Program-made: the position numbers and the translations under genes
Shown: positions 1 through 8,302 of the stretch, in pieces
Layout of the letters: every line of letters starts with the position of its first letter
Position numbering within the stretch: the stretch's first letter is position 1
Notes under the pieces: model-generated
Told to the model about the DNA's origin: nothing
What the model saw: the letters and a program-made list of their open reading frames with translations, nothing else
Database searches by the model: none
NCBI RefSeq assembly: GCF_031085165.1
Contig: NZ_JAVHTY010000004.1
Span: 496,001 to 560,000 of the forward strand
Origin: Pseudomonas sp. 102515
GTDB lineage: Bacteria; Pseudomonadota; Gammaproteobacteria; Pseudomonadales; Pseudomonadaceae
DNA: 64,000 bases
Reading direction: 5' to 3'

Positions 1-710
1 GTATGGCCGCGCCAGCCCAGGCGATGGCGGCCCCATAGCAGGATGCCGAACACCACCCAGGCGATGCAGGAGAGCACCGTCTTGTGGATCAGGTGCTGGG
101 CGAACATGTCCTCGACAAAGAACCAGCCGGAGATCAGCGCCAGTGACAGCACTACCCAGCCAGCCCAGAGAAAGCCGAACAGCAGGCTTTCCATGGTCTG
201 TAGCGGCGGAAAGCTGCGGATCAGTCCCGAGGGGTGCTTGTTCTTGAGTTGATGGTTCTGCAACAGCACCAGGCAGGACTGCAGCACCGCCAGGGTGAAG
301 AGACCATAGGCGATGATCGACAGCAGTACGTGCACGACGATCTTGGGCGAGACGTCCAGCGGGGTCACGGTGCCCGGCGGCACGAATTCGGCCAGCAGCG
401 CGGTGACGGCGCCGAGGGGATAGACCAGCACCAGCAGCGGTTGCAGCGGCATGCGCAGGCAGCCGATCAGCATCAGGGCGATGGCGGTCGCCGAGATCAG
501 GCTGGAGGCGTCGAAGAAGTCCAGACTCAGGGTCGGCTCGAGGATCAGCTGCAGATAGACGGCCAGGGCGTGGGGCAGCAGGGCCAGGATGCCGGCGCCC
601 AGGACCAGGGGCTTGCTCGACGGCTGTTTGCGCAGCAGGCAACTGCCCTGGTAGAGGGTCGCGAGCAGATAGAGGGCGGCGGCCAGGAGAGTGGGCAGCA
701 GGGCGTGCAT
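1..710 (-). CDS. CcsA/YpjD-like cytochrome c assembly membrane protein, 3' end outside the window
   Basis: The reading frame starts at the ATG on the complement at 710 and stays open to the window edge, giving at least 236 residues without a stop. It begins MHALLPTLLAAALYLLATLY and is almost entirely hydrophobic, with several predicted membrane segments. The region WVVFGILLWGRH close to the edge fits the transmembrane core of the cytochrome c assembly (CcsA/CcmC/YpjD) family, which handles heme at the membrane. In Pseudomonas a gene of this family lies next to and divergent from ffh, as here. The catalytic WWD-type region, if present, would lie beyond the edge, so a role in heme handling is inferred from family and neighbourhood. 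Confidence 0.75.
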   Translation of the reverse strand, partial: MHALLPTLLAAALYLLATLYQGSCLLRKQPSSKPLVLGAGILALLPHALAVYLQLILEPTLSLDFFDASSLISATAIALMLIGCLRMPLQPLLVLVYPLGAVTALLAEFVPPGTVTPLDVSPKIVVHVLLSIIAYGLFTLAVLQSCLVLLQNHQLKNKHPSGLIRSFPPLQTMESLLFGFLWAGWVVLSLALISGWFFVEDMFAQHLIHKTVLSCIAWVVFGILLWGRHRLGWRGH

Positions 711-867
711 GGTCCGGTTTCAGCAGAGCGGAAAGCAGGCGAGTGTGGCACAGACAGGGCGGTACAGAAAGTCTGAGCCGCGCCCTGGTGCCGGTTGACC
801 AGACCGGGCGAACCCTGGCTGCCGGCGGGTGGTCCCAAGAGGTACATATCTTGAAGAGGTCGCGACC

Positions 868-954
868 ATGCTTAAATTTCTCGGCGGTACCATGGGCATC
901 ATCTTTCTGATCGGCCTGGTGGTGGTCATCGGCATCTTCTCCCTGATCTTCTGA
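868..954 (+). CDS. 28-residue single-span membrane microprotein
   Basis: ATG at 868 opens a 28-codon frame ending in TGA at 952-954. The peptide has a short MLKF start, a Gly-Gly pair, then an unbroken hydrophobic stretch of about 18 residues ending in FSLIF, so it would be one transmembrane helix. An AGAGG-like ribosome binding site lies about 10 bases upstream. It sits between the divergent CcsA-like gene and ffh, reading towards ffh. No catalytic motif is possible at this size. I do not recognise a named family. It is a real candidate because the start, binding site, composition and stop all agree, but expression is unproven. Confidence 0.55.
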   Translation: MLKFLGGTMGIIFLIGLVVVIGIFSLIF

Positions 955-1130
955 TCCCGTCCCCGCGGGCATCGGCCCTGGCGTCGGTGCCTCTTTCCCT
1001 GCTTTCAGTGGCGCGCCGATCCAGGCCCTGCTGAAGGTTTCACGAGCTACCAGCCCTAGCGGCTATCCCTGGTCAGGCGCTCTTTCGTTATACTTGTCGG
1101 TCAGCCGCCGTTTCTGCCCTGGATGTCCGC

Positions 1131-2510
1131 ATGTTCGAGAATCTCACAGACCGCCTGTCCCAAAGCCTGCGCCACATCACCGGCAAGGCCAAGCTCACCG
1201 AAGACAACATCAAGGACACCCTGCGCGAGGTGCGCATGGCGCTGCTCGAGGCGGACGTCGCCCTGCCGGTGGTCAAGGAGTTCGTCAACCGGGTCAAGGA
1301 GCGGGCGGTCGGCACCGAGGTGTCCAAGAGCCTGACCCCGGGCCAGGCCTTCGTGAAGATCGTGCGCGCCGAGCTCGAAGCCATCATGGGCGCGGCCAAC
1401 GAGGACCTGGCGCTCAACGTGGCGCCGCCGGCGGTCATCCTCATGGCCGGCCTGCAGGGTGCGGGCAAGACCACCACCGCGGGCAAGCTGGCGCGCTTCC
1501 TCAAGGAGCGCAAGAAGAAGACCGTCATGGTGGTCTCCGCCGACGTCTACCGCCCGGCCGCCATCAAGCAGCTGGAAACCCTGGCCGGGGAGGTGGGGGT
1601 CACCTTCTTCCCCTCCGACATCAGCCAAAAGCCGGTGGAGATCGCCCAGGCCGCCATCCGCGAAGCCAAGCTCAAGTTCATCGACGTGGTCATCGTCGAC
1701 ACCGCCGGTCGCCTGCACATCGATAGCGAGATGATGGCGGAGATCCAGCAGGTCCACGCTGCCACCAAGCCGGCCGAGACCCTGTTCGTGGTCGACGCCA
1801 TGACCGGTCAGGATGCCGCCAACACCGCCAAGGCCTTCAATGACGCCCTGCCGCTCACCGGCGTGATCCTGACCAAGGTCGACGGCGATGCCCGGGGCGG
1901 CGCCGCCCTGTCGGTCCGCCACATCACCGGCAAGCCGATCAAGTTCATCGGCATGGGCGAGAAGAGCGAAGCCCTCGATCCCTTCCACCCGGATCGCGTC
2001 GCCTCGCGCATCCTCGGCATGGGCGACGTCCTCTCGCTGATCGAGCAGGCCGAGCAGACCCTGGATCGCGAGAAGGCCGACAAGCTGGCCAAGAAGCTCA
2101 AGAAGGGCAAGGGCTTCGATCTCGAAGACTTCCGCGACCAGCTGCGCCAGATGAAGAGCATGGGTGGCCTGGGTTCGCTGATGGACAAGCTGCCGACCAT
2201 GATGGGCGGCATGAACATCCAGCAGATGGGCAATGCCCAAGGCGCCGCGGAAAAGCATTTCAAGCAGATGGAAGCCATCATCGACTCCATGACCCCGGCC
2301 GAGCGCCGTGATCCGGAGCTGATCAGTGGCTCGCGCAAGAAGCGTATCGCCCTGGGTTCCGGTACCCAGGTGCAGGACGTCGGCCGCCTCATCAAGCAGC
2401 ACAAGCAGATGCAGAAGATGATGAAGAAGGTCACCGCCAAGGGCGGCATGGCCAAGATGATGCGTGGCATGGGCAGCATGTTCCCCGGTGGCGGCATGCC
2501 CAAGATGTGA
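1131..2510 (+). CDS. ffh: Signal recognition particle protein Ffh
   Basis: The 459-residue protein is the SRP GTPase that binds 4.5S RNA and signal peptides of nascent membrane proteins and docks with FtsY. The N-terminal helical bundle occupies about residues 1-90. The P-loop GLQGAGKTT is at 107-115, DTAGR at 190-194 and TKVD at 248-251. The C-terminal M domain (about 300-459) is rich in methionine ([21 protein letters not shown]), as expected for the signal-peptide groove. The ATG at 1131 gives the family length and N-terminus [17 protein letters not shown] hexamer at 1089-1094 could be its -10, but no good -35 is visible. It is followed by a large hairpin and then the rpsP operon promoter. 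Confidence 0.98.
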   Translation: MFENLTDRLSQSLRHITGKAKLTEDNIKDTLREVRMALLEADVALPVVKEFVNRVKERAVGTEVSKSLTPGQAFVKIVRAELEAIMGAANEDLALNVAPPAVILMAGLQGAGKTTTAGKLARFLKERKKKTVMVVSADVYRPAAIKQLETLAGEVGVTFFPSDISQKPVEIAQAAIREAKLKFIDVVIVDTAGRLHIDSEMMAEIQQVHAATKPAETLFVVDAMTGQDAANTAKAFNDALPLTGVILTKVDGDARGGAALSVRHITGKPIKFIGMGEKSEALDPFHPDRVASRILGMGDVLSLIEQAEQTLDREKADKLAKKLKKGKGFDLEDFRDQLRQMKSMGGLGSLMDKLPTMMGGMNIQQMGNAQGAAEKHFKQMEAIIDSMTPAERRDPELISGSRKKRIALGSGTQVQDVGRLIKQHKQMQKMMKKVTAKGGMAKMMRGMGSMFPGGGMPKM

Positions 2511-2553
2511 TTTTCCGGTGCCGCCCGTCGCCAGATGGTCGGTACCGGCAAGG

Positions 2554-2622
2554 GCTCTGCGAGGGGCGTCGGCACCAGTGCTGACGCCCCTCGCAGAGCG
2601 ACGGGACTCCGCTGTCGGAGTC
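2554..2622 (+). other. Tandem strong hairpins between ffh and rpsP
   Basis: A perfect 17-bp inverted repeat (2554-2570 with 2583-2599, left arm beginning GCTCTGCGAGGGGCGTC) surrounds 12 bases that can pair further. It is followed directly by a second hairpin, GACTCCG (2605-2611) with CGGAGTC (2616-2622) and loop CTGT. No run of T follows either stem, so a simple intrinsic terminator is not supported. Possible roles are protecting the ffh mRNA 3' end, a Rho-dependent stop, or a bidirectional protein-binding site. Confidence 0.6.
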
Positions 2623-2661
2623 TCCAGGCTGCCGCGATACCCAGGGCACCGCTTAAAGCCA

Positions 2662-2690
2662 TTGGCAAACCAGGTGACAGCCCTTAGAAT
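2662..2690 (+). promoter_or_regulatory. Sigma-70 promoter of the rpsP-rimM-trmD-rplS operon
   Basis: TTGGCA (2662-2667) and TAGAAT (2685-2690) are separated by exactly 17 bases. Transcription would start near 2697, leaving a leader of about 64 bases before the rpsP ATG at 2761. This is the best promoter match I can see in the window. Confidence 0.7.
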
Positions 2691-2760
2691 ATGCGGCCTT
2701 TCGGGCCATGTGGCCCAGTGTGCCCACAGCTACAAGCACCGACTACAGGAACGAAGTTCA

Positions 2761-3009
2761 ATGGTAACCATCCGTCTAGCCCGTGGCGGCTCCAAGAAGC
2801 GCCCCTTCTACCACCTGACCGTGACCAACAGCCGCAATGCGCGCGATGGTCGTTTCGTCGAGCGCATCGGTTTCTTCAACCCGGTGGCCAGCGGCGCCGA
2901 AATCCGTCTGTCGGTGGACCAAGAGCGTGCCAGCTACTGGCTGTCGCAGGGCGCCCAGCCGTCCGAGCGCGTCGCTCAGCTGCTCAAGAGCGCTCAGGCT
3001 ACCGCCTGA
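2761..3009 (+). CDS. rpsP: 30S ribosomal protein S16
   Basis: The 82-residue protein ([19 protein letters not shown]...) is S16, a primary assembly protein of the small ribosomal subunit. Conserved features are the N-terminal [14 protein letters not shown] and the internal [10 protein letters not shown]. The frame is open further upstream, but only the ATG at 2761 gives the family N-terminus; it follows a short GGAACGAAG leader and lies downstream of the promoter at 2662-2690. It is the first gene of a four-gene operon, with rimM starting six bases after its stop codon. Confidence 0.98.
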   Translation: MVTIRLARGGSKKRPFYHLTVTNSRNARDGRFVERIGFFNPVASGAEIRLSVDQERASYWLSQGAQPSERVAQLLKSAQATA

Positions 3010-3014
3010 AGACC

Positions 3015-3551
3015 ATGAGTACGCCGACCTCCGCCCCCGACCTGGTGGTCCTGGGCAAGATAGTTTCGGTCTTCGGCGTACGCGGTGAGCTCAAGATCTA
3101 CTCCTTTACCGATCCGCTCGACAATCTGCTGGACTATCGGACCTGGACGCTAAGGCGCGAAGGCGAGACCCGGCAGGTCAAGGTGCTCGGCGGTCGGTTG
3201 CACGGCAAGGTCCTGACGGTACGGCTGCAGGGCCTGGACGATCGTGAAGAAGCCCGCCTGATGGCCGGTTTCGAGATCTGCGTGCCGCGCAGCGAATTGC
3301 CCCAGCTGGGCGCCGGTGACTACTACTGGCATCAGTTGGAAGGTCTCAAGGTGATCAATCGCGAAGGCCAGTGGCTGGGTGTGGTGGATCATCTGCTGGA
3401 GACCGGGGCCAACGACGTCATGGTGGTCATGCCCTGTGCAGGCAGCCTCGACGATCGTGAGCGTCTGTTGCCTTATCTGCCCGACCAGTACGTGTTGGCG
3501 GTGGATCTGGCCAAGGGTGAGATGCAGGTCGACTGGGACGCGGATTTCTGA
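3015..3551 (+). CDS. rimM: Ribosome maturation factor RimM
   Basis: The 178-residue protein helps process 16S rRNA and assemble the 30S head, acting with S19. The N-terminal RimM beta-barrel contains VVLGKIVSVFGVRGELKIYS. The C-terminal PRC-barrel half contains DYYWHQLEGLKVIN, LLETGANDVMVV and ERLLPYLPDQYV, all typical of the family. The ATG at 3015 is just after the rpsP stop; the frame is open upstream inside rpsP, but that is out-of-frame shadow. It is the second gene of the rpsP operon and stops three bases before trmD. Confidence 0.97.
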   Translation: MSTPTSAPDLVVLGKIVSVFGVRGELKIYSFTDPLDNLLDYRTWTLRREGETRQVKVLGGRLHGKVLTVRLQGLDDREEARLMAGFEICVPRSELPQLGAGDYYWHQLEGLKVINREGQWLGVVDHLLETGANDVMVVMPCAGSLDDRERLLPYLPDQYVLAVDLAKGEMQVDWDADF

Positions 3552-3554
3552 TCC

Positions 3555-4292
3555 ATGCGTATCGATGTCATCAGCCTCTTTCCCGAGATGTTCGAAGCCG
3601 TGAGCGCCTATGGCGTGAGCGGTCGCGCGATGAAGCAGGGGCTCCTGGAGCTGACCTGCTACAACCCGCGCAGCTATACCGAGGATCGCCACCAGACCGT
3701 GGACGACCGGCCCTTTGGCGGCGGTCCCGGCATGGTCATGAAGATCCAGCCGCTGGAGCGCGCCCTGGCCGATGCCAGGGGGGATTCGGCGGCGAAGGTG
3801 ATCTACCTGTCCCCCCAGGGTCGCAAGCTCGACCAGGCGGCGGTACGGGAACTGGCGCAGGAGGAACATCTGATCCTCATCGCCGGGCGTTACGAAGGTA
3901 TCGACGAGCGTTTCATCGAGACGCATGTGGATGAAGAATGGTCGATTGGCGACTATGTGCTGTCCGGCGGTGAATTGCCGGCCATGGTGCTGATCGATGG
4001 GGTCACGCGACTGCTGCCCGGAGCCTTGGGGCATGTGGATTCCGCCGAGCAGGACTCGTTTACCGACGGCCTGCTCGATTGCCCGCACTACACCCGACCC
4101 GAGGTGTACGAGGGCCGTCGCGTACCCGACGTGTTGCTCAGTGGTAACCACGAGCATATCCGGCGCTGGCGCCTGCAGCAGTCCCTGGGACGCACTGCGG
4201 AGCGACGCGCCGATCTTCTGGATGGCCGCTCGCTTTCTGGAGAAGAGCAGAACCTGTTGGCGGAATACCTCCGTCAGCGGAACGATAGTTAG
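3555..4292 (+). CDS. trmD: tRNA (guanine37-N1)-methyltransferase TrmD
   Basis: The 245-residue SPOUT-class methyltransferase makes m1G37 next to the anticodon and so prevents frameshifting. Visible features are GRYEGIDER (111-119) and the trefoil-knot SAM-binding segment [14 protein letters not shown] (130-143). The linker [15 protein letters not shown] carries Asp171, which should be the catalytic aspartate. Length is normal. It is the third gene of the operon: the ATG lies three bases after the rimM stop, and rplS follows after 42 bases. Confidence 0.98.
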   Translation: MRIDVISLFPEMFEAVSAYGVSGRAMKQGLLELTCYNPRSYTEDRHQTVDDRPFGGGPGMVMKIQPLERALADARGDSAAKVIYLSPQGRKLDQAAVRELAQEEHLILIAGRYEGIDERFIETHVDEEWSIGDYVLSGGELPAMVLIDGVTRLLPGALGHVDSAEQDSFTDGLLDCPHYTRPEVYEGRRVPDVLLSGNHEHIRRWRLQQSLGRTAERRADLLDGRSLSGEEQNLLAEYLRQRNDS

Positions 4293-4334
4293 GTATCGAT
4301 GGCGGGCCGCGGCCTGTCTTAGGAGCAGAGTGAC

Positions 4335-4685
4335 ATGACCAACAAAATCATTGCCCAGATCGAAGCTGAGCAGATGAACAAGGAAATCCCGGCGTTCGCC
4401 CCCGGCGACACCGTGATTGTCCAGGTTAAGGTGAAGGAAGGCGACCGTCAGCGTCTGCAGGCCTTCGAAGGCGTGGTGATCGGCAAGCGTAACCGCGGCC
4501 TGAACAGCGCCTTCACCGTCCGCAAGATCTCCAACGGCGTTGGCGTCGAGCGTACCTTCCAGACCTACAGCCCGCTGGTCGACAGCCTGAGCGTCAAGCG
4601 TCGCGGTGACGTGCGCAAGGCCAAGCTGTACTACCTGCGCGAACTGTCCGGCAAGGCTGCCCGCATCAAGGAAAAGCTTTCCTGA
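4335..4685 (+). CDS. rplS: 50S ribosomal protein L19
   Basis: The 116-residue L19 ([21 protein letters not shown]...) lies at the 30S-50S interface. [16 protein letters not shown] and the C-terminal [22 protein letters not shown] region are standard. A GGAGCAGAG binding site precedes the ATG by a few bases. This last gene of the rpsP operon is followed within 20 bases by a strong intrinsic terminator. Confidence 0.98.
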   Translation: MTNKIIAQIEAEQMNKEIPAFAPGDTVIVQVKVKEGDRQRLQAFEGVVIGKRNRGLNSAFTVRKISNGVGVERTFQTYSPLVDSLSVKRRGDVRKAKLYYLRELSGKAARIKEKLS

Positions 4686-4700
4686 TCGCGGCGTGACCAG

Positions 4701-4730
4701 AAAAAAGCAGCTTCGGCTGCTTTTTTCGTT
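4701..4730 (+). terminator. Intrinsic terminator of the rpsP-rplS operon
   Basis: AAAAAAGCAGC (4701-4711) pairs with GCTGCTTTTTT (4716-4726) around a TTCG tetraloop. The A-rich left and T-rich right arms make it usable in both directions. It is the textbook end of this operon. Confidence 0.93.
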
Positions 4731-4754
4731 TCTGAGGTTTGAGGTATCGCAGAC

Positions 4755-5168
4755 ATGACGACCCGCGAAGCGGAAATCCAGCGGCGCACGGCGCTGTCGG
4801 AAACCCGGGTGGCCAAGGCGGTTTTTCCGCCCACCACCAATCATCATGACACCCTGTTCGGCGGCACCGCCCTGGCCTGGATGGACGAAGTGTCCTTCAT
4901 CACCGCGACGCGCTTCTGTCGCAAGCCGCTGGTGACCGTCTCCACCGACCGGATCGACTTCAACCATCCCATTCCCGCCGGCTCCATCGTCGAGCTGATC
5001 GGTCGGGTGGTGAAGGTCGGCAACACCAGCATCAAGGTGCAGGTGGAGGTGTTCGTCGAAGGCATGCTGGCGGAAGGGCGCGAGCGCGCCATCAACGGTG
5101 CCTTCAGCTTTGTCGCGGTGGACGGCGAGGGCAAACCGACGCCGGTGCTGCCCGGGTTCGCCGCGTGA
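4755..5168 (+). CDS. Acyl-CoA thioesterase, YciA-type hotdog protein
   Basis: The 137-residue protein has the single hotdog-fold core of the YciA/BACH thioesterases, which hydrolyse acyl-CoA to free acid and CoA. The active-site region reads NHHDTLFGGTALAWMDE, followed by TVSTDRIDFNHPIPAGSIVELIGRV and a C-terminal INGAFSFVAVD strand. Native chain-length preference cannot be read from the sequence. The final four bases overlap the GTG start of xerD (GTGA), so the two genes are probably cotranscribed although functionally unrelated. Confidence 0.88.
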   Translation: MTTREAEIQRRTALSETRVAKAVFPPTTNHHDTLFGGTALAWMDEVSFITATRFCRKPLVTVSTDRIDFNHPIPAGSIVELIGRVVKVGNTSIKVQVEVFVEGMLAEGRERAINGAFSFVAVDGEGKPTPVLPGFAA

Positions 5169-6055
5169 GCGCCGAGCGGCTGATCGAGGAATTCCTCGAC
5201 GCCCTGTGGCTGGAAAAGGGGCTGTCGCCCCATACCCGCAGCGCCTATCGCACCGATCTGCTGGCCTTCGCTCGGTGGCTGGAGGGCAGGGGGCTGACCC
5301 TGGAGACGGTCGGTCGCGACGCCGTGCTCGATCACCTCGGCTGGCGCCTGAGCGAGGGTTACCAGGCGCGTTCCACCGCGCGCTTTCTGTCCGGTCTGCG
5401 CAGCTTCTACAAGTACAGCGTGCGCGAAGGGCGGATCGCCGAGGACCCGACGCTGCTGGTGAGCATGCCGCAGCTGGGTGCGCCACTGCCCAAGAGCCTG
5501 TCCGAGGCGGACGTGGAAGCCCTGCTGGCCGCGCCGGATACCGAGGACACCCTGGGCCTGCGCGACCGCACCATGCTCGAGGTGCTCTATGCCACCGGCC
5601 TGCGGGTGACCGAGCTGATCAGCCTGACCCTCGACGAGATCAACCTGCGCGAGGGCTCGCTGCGGGTCTTCGGCAAGGGCAGCAAGGAGCGGCTGATTCC
5701 CCTGGGCGAGGAAGCCATCGCCTGGCTGGAGAACTATCTCAGGACGGCACGTCCGCTGCTGCTGGGCGGCCAGCCCGGCGACATCCTCTTTCCCAGCCAA
5801 CGGGGCACGCCCATGACCCGGCAGACCTTCTGGCATCGCATCAAGCTGCATGCCCAGGTGGCCGGCATCCGCACCTCGCTGTCGCCGCATACCCTCAGGC
5901 ACGCCTTCGCCACCCATCTGCTCAACCACGGCGCCGACCTGCGCACGGTGCAGATGCTGCTCGGCCATACCAGTCTGTCCACCACTCAGATCTACACCCA
6001 CGTCGCCCGCGTGCGGCTGCAGCAACTGCACGCCCAGCACCATCCGCGCGGCTAG
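5165..6055 (+). CDS. xerD: Site-specific tyrosine recombinase XerD
   Basis: The 296-residue recombinase resolves chromosome dimers at dif together with XerC and FtsK. The N-terminal SAM-like domain covers about 1-105. The catalytic residues are all present: Arg147 (LYATGLRVTEL), Lys171 (FGKGSKER), His242 and Arg245 (SPHTLRHAF), His268 (LLGHTSLSTTQ) and the nucleophile Tyr277 (QIYTHVAR). The GTG at 5165 overlaps the thioesterase stop and gives the standard length. dsbC follows, as is common in gamma-proteobacteria. Confidence 0.97.
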   Translation: MSAERLIEEFLDALWLEKGLSPHTRSAYRTDLLAFARWLEGRGLTLETVGRDAVLDHLGWRLSEGYQARSTARFLSGLRSFYKYSVREGRIAEDPTLLVSMPQLGAPLPKSLSEADVEALLAAPDTEDTLGLRDRTMLEVLYATGLRVTELISLTLDEINLREGSLRVFGKGSKERLIPLGEEAIAWLENYLRTARPLLLGGQPGDILFPSQRGTPMTRQTFWHRIKLHAQVAGIRTSLSPHTLRHAFATHLLNHGADLRTVQMLLGHTSLSTTQIYTHVARVRLQQLHAQHHPRG

Positions 6056-6118
6056 GGCGGCACCGCCGCAGCCGGCAGGTCTGTGATAGGCTTGCCGGCG
6101 TCTCAACAGGAGTCAAAC

Positions 6119-6844
6119 ATGCGTATTTCCCGACTGTTGCTCGCCGCTTGCCTGGGGCTCGGCGTGCAACTGGCTCAGGCCGAACCTGAGCAGGCCATTC
6201 GCCAGAGCCTGACCGCGCTGCAACCCAATCTCGCCATCGAGTCCATCGCCAAGAGTCCGCTGGAAGGCCTCTACCAGGTCCAGCTCAAGGGCGGCCGTGT
6301 GCTCTATGCCAGCGGCGATGGCCAGTTCGTCATGCAGGGCTATCTGTATCAGGTCAAGGACGGCAAGGCCTCCAACCTGACCGAGAAGGCCGAGAACGTC
6401 GCCGTGGCGCGGCAGATCAATGGTCTCGATCGCAACCAGATGATCGTCTATCCCGCCCAGGGCGAGACCAAGGCGCACATCACCGTCTTCACCGACACCA
6501 CCTGCCCCTATTGCCAGAAGCTGCACGCCGAGGTGCCCGAGCTGAACAAGCGCGGCATCGAGGTGCGCTACCTGGCCTTCCCGCGCCAGGGCATGGGCTC
6601 GCCGGGCTCCAAGCAGCTGGAGGCGGTGTGGTGCGCCAAGGACAAGCCCGCGGCGCTGAACCAGATGTTCACCGGCCGCGAGGTCAAGTCCGAGAGCTGC
6701 CAGAATCCGGTCGCCCAGCAATTCGCGCTGGGACAGAACATGGGTATCCAGGGCACGCCGGCGATCATTCTCGCCGATGGCCAGATGATCCCGGGCTACC
6801 AGCCGGCCGACCAGCTGGCGGAAGCCGCAATCGGCGCCCGCTAG
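6119..6844 (+). CDS. dsbC: Periplasmic protein-disulfide isomerase DsbC
   Basis: The 241-residue protein has a cleavable signal peptide (MRISRLLLAACLGLGVQLAQA), an N-terminal dimerisation domain, then a thioredoxin fold. The active site is Cys129-Pro-Tyr-Cys132, and GIQGTPAIIL holds the cis-proline. A second cysteine pair (AVWCAKDK and SESCQNP) matches the structural disulfide of DsbC. It reshuffles wrong disulfides in the periplasm and is kept reduced by DsbD. I chose the ATG at 6119, preceded by AGGAGT, over an upstream start 12 codons earlier that would spoil the signal peptide. Confidence 0.96.
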   Translation: MRISRLLLAACLGLGVQLAQAEPEQAIRQSLTALQPNLAIESIAKSPLEGLYQVQLKGGRVLYASGDGQFVMQGYLYQVKDGKASNLTEKAENVAVARQINGLDRNQMIVYPAQGETKAHITVFTDTTCPYCQKLHAEVPELNKRGIEVRYLAFPRQGMGSPGSKQLEAVWCAKDKPAALNQMFTGREVKSESCQNPVAQQFALGQNMGIQGTPAIILADGQMIPGYQPADQLAEAAIGAR

Positions 6845-6862
6845 GTTTTATACGACGCATCA

Positions 6863-6878
6863 AGCGCAGGCACTTTCG
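6863..6878 (+). repeat. Fragment of a miniature inverted-repeat element in the hom leader
   Basis: The 16 bases AGCGCAGGCACTTTTC just after dsbC recur at 12409-12424, at the right end of the mosaic element behind recJ. The preceding GCATCA is also shared. I read this as an element remnant between dsbC and hom; the rest of 6845-6951 shows no gene. Confidence 0.5.
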
Positions 6879-6951
6879 TACAGGGGCTTGCGCCGCGACA
6901 GAGATTTCAACGGAGCCGCGGAGCGGCGCCATACGACATGGGGATAAGGGT

Positions 6952-8256
6952 GTGAAGCCGGTCAAAGTAGGCATCTGTGGTCTGGGTACCGTGGGCAGCG
7001 GGACCTTCAACGTACTCAAGCGTAACGCCGAGGAAATCGCCCGGCGCGCCGGGCGGGGTATCGAGGTGGCGCAGATCGCCCAGCGCCGGCCCAATCCCCA
7101 GTGCGACACCGGTAGTACGCCGATCACCGCCGATGTCCTGGCCGTGGCCGACAATCCCGAGATCGACGTGGTGGTGGAGCTGATCGGCGGCTACACCCTG
7201 GCTCGCGAGCTGGTACTACGCGCCATCGCCAACGGCAAGCACGTGGTCACCGCCAACAAGGCGCTGATCGCCGTGCACGGCAACGAGATCTTCGCCAAGG
7301 CGCGTGAGCAGGGCGTGATCGTCGCCTTCGAGGCCTCGGTGGCCGGTGGCATCCCAGTGATCAAGGCGCTGCGCGAGGGCTTGGCGGCCAACCGCATCAA
7401 CTGGGTGGCCGGCATCATCAACGGCACCGGCAACTTCATCCTTTCCGAGATGCGCGAGAAGGGTCGCACCTTCCCCGATGTCCTGGCCGAAGCCCAGGCG
7501 CTGGGCTATGCCGAGGCCGATCCGACCTTTGACGTCGAAGGCATCGATGCCGCCCACAAGCTGACCATCCTGGCGTCCATCGCCTTCGGCATCCCGCTGC
7601 AATTCGACAAGGCCTACACCGAGGGCATCACCCGCCTGACCACCGCCGATGTCGGCTACGCCGAGGCGCTGGGCTATCGCATCAAGCACCTGGGCGTGGC
7701 GCGCAGCACCGACCAGGGCATCGAGCTGCGGGTGCATCCGACGCTGATCCCGGCCGATCGCCTGATCGCCAACGTCAACGGCGTGATGAACGCGGTGATG
7801 GTCAACGGCGACGCCGTGGGTTCGACGCTGTTCTACGGCGCCGGTGCCGGGCAGGAGCCGACCGCCTCGGCGGTGGTGGCCGACCTGGTGGACGTGGTTC
7901 GCGCCATGACCTCGGATCCGGAGAACCGCGTGCCGCACCTGGCTTTCCAGCCCGATGCGCTGTCCGACCATCCGGTGCTGTCGATCGAGGCCTGCGAGAG
8001 CGCCTACTATCTGCGCATCCAGGCCAAGGATCACCCGGGCGTGCTGGCCCAGGTGGCGAGCATCCTCTCGGCGCGCGGCATCAACATCGAGTCCATCATG
8101 CAGAAGGAAGCCGAGGAACATGACGGCCTGGTGCCCATGATCCTGCTGACCCATCGCGTGACCGAGCGCCACATGGTCGAGGCCATCACCGCGCTGGAAG
8201 CCCTGGACGATGTCGTCGGCGATGTCGTCCGCATCCGCGTCGAGCACCTGAACTGA
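6952..8256 (+). CDS. hom: Homoserine dehydrogenase
   Basis: The 434-residue enzyme reduces aspartate semialdehyde to homoserine, the branch point to threonine and methionine. The Rossmann motif GICGLGTVGSGTFNVL lies near residues 8-23. GKHVVTANKALI and the family signature around ASVAGGIPVIKALREGLAAN carry catalytic lysines, and a C-terminal ACT domain (about 350-434, starting YYLRIQAKDHPGVLAQVA) should mediate threonine feedback. I chose the GTG at 6952, which follows GGGATAAGGGT, over a far upstream in-frame start within dsbC. thrC lies 46 bases downstream and is probably cotranscribed; the kinase step (thrB) is not here. Confidence 0.97.
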   Translation: MKPVKVGICGLGTVGSGTFNVLKRNAEEIARRAGRGIEVAQIAQRRPNPQCDTGSTPITADVLAVADNPEIDVVVELIGGYTLARELVLRAIANGKHVVTANKALIAVHGNEIFAKAREQGVIVAFEASVAGGIPVIKALREGLAANRINWVAGIINGTGNFILSEMREKGRTFPDVLAEAQALGYAEADPTFDVEGIDAAHKLTILASIAFGIPLQFDKAYTEGITRLTTADVGYAEALGYRIKHLGVARSTDQGIELRVHPTLIPADRLIANVNGVMNAVMVNGDAVGSTLFYGAGAGQEPTASAVVADLVDVVRAMTSDPENRVPHLAFQPDALSDHPVLSIEACESAYYLRIQAKDHPGVLAQVASILSARGINIESIMQKEAEEHDGLVPMILLTHRVTERHMVEAITALEALDDVVGDVVRIRVEHLN

Positions 8257-8302
8257 GCAGCCTGGCGGCGCCCGGCGCCGCCGTATTTCCCGAGGTCGAG
8301 TC

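Noticed and set aside
1066-1094. Full sigma-70 promoter for ffh
   Set aside because: TATACT is a fair -10, but the sequence 17 bases upstream (TCCCTG) is a poor -35, so I list it only as a comment under ffh.
3150-5486. 778-codon minus-strand frame across rimM, trmD and rplS
   Set aside because: It crosses four well-supported genes and a terminator on the other strand and shows no motif; a GC-driven artefact.
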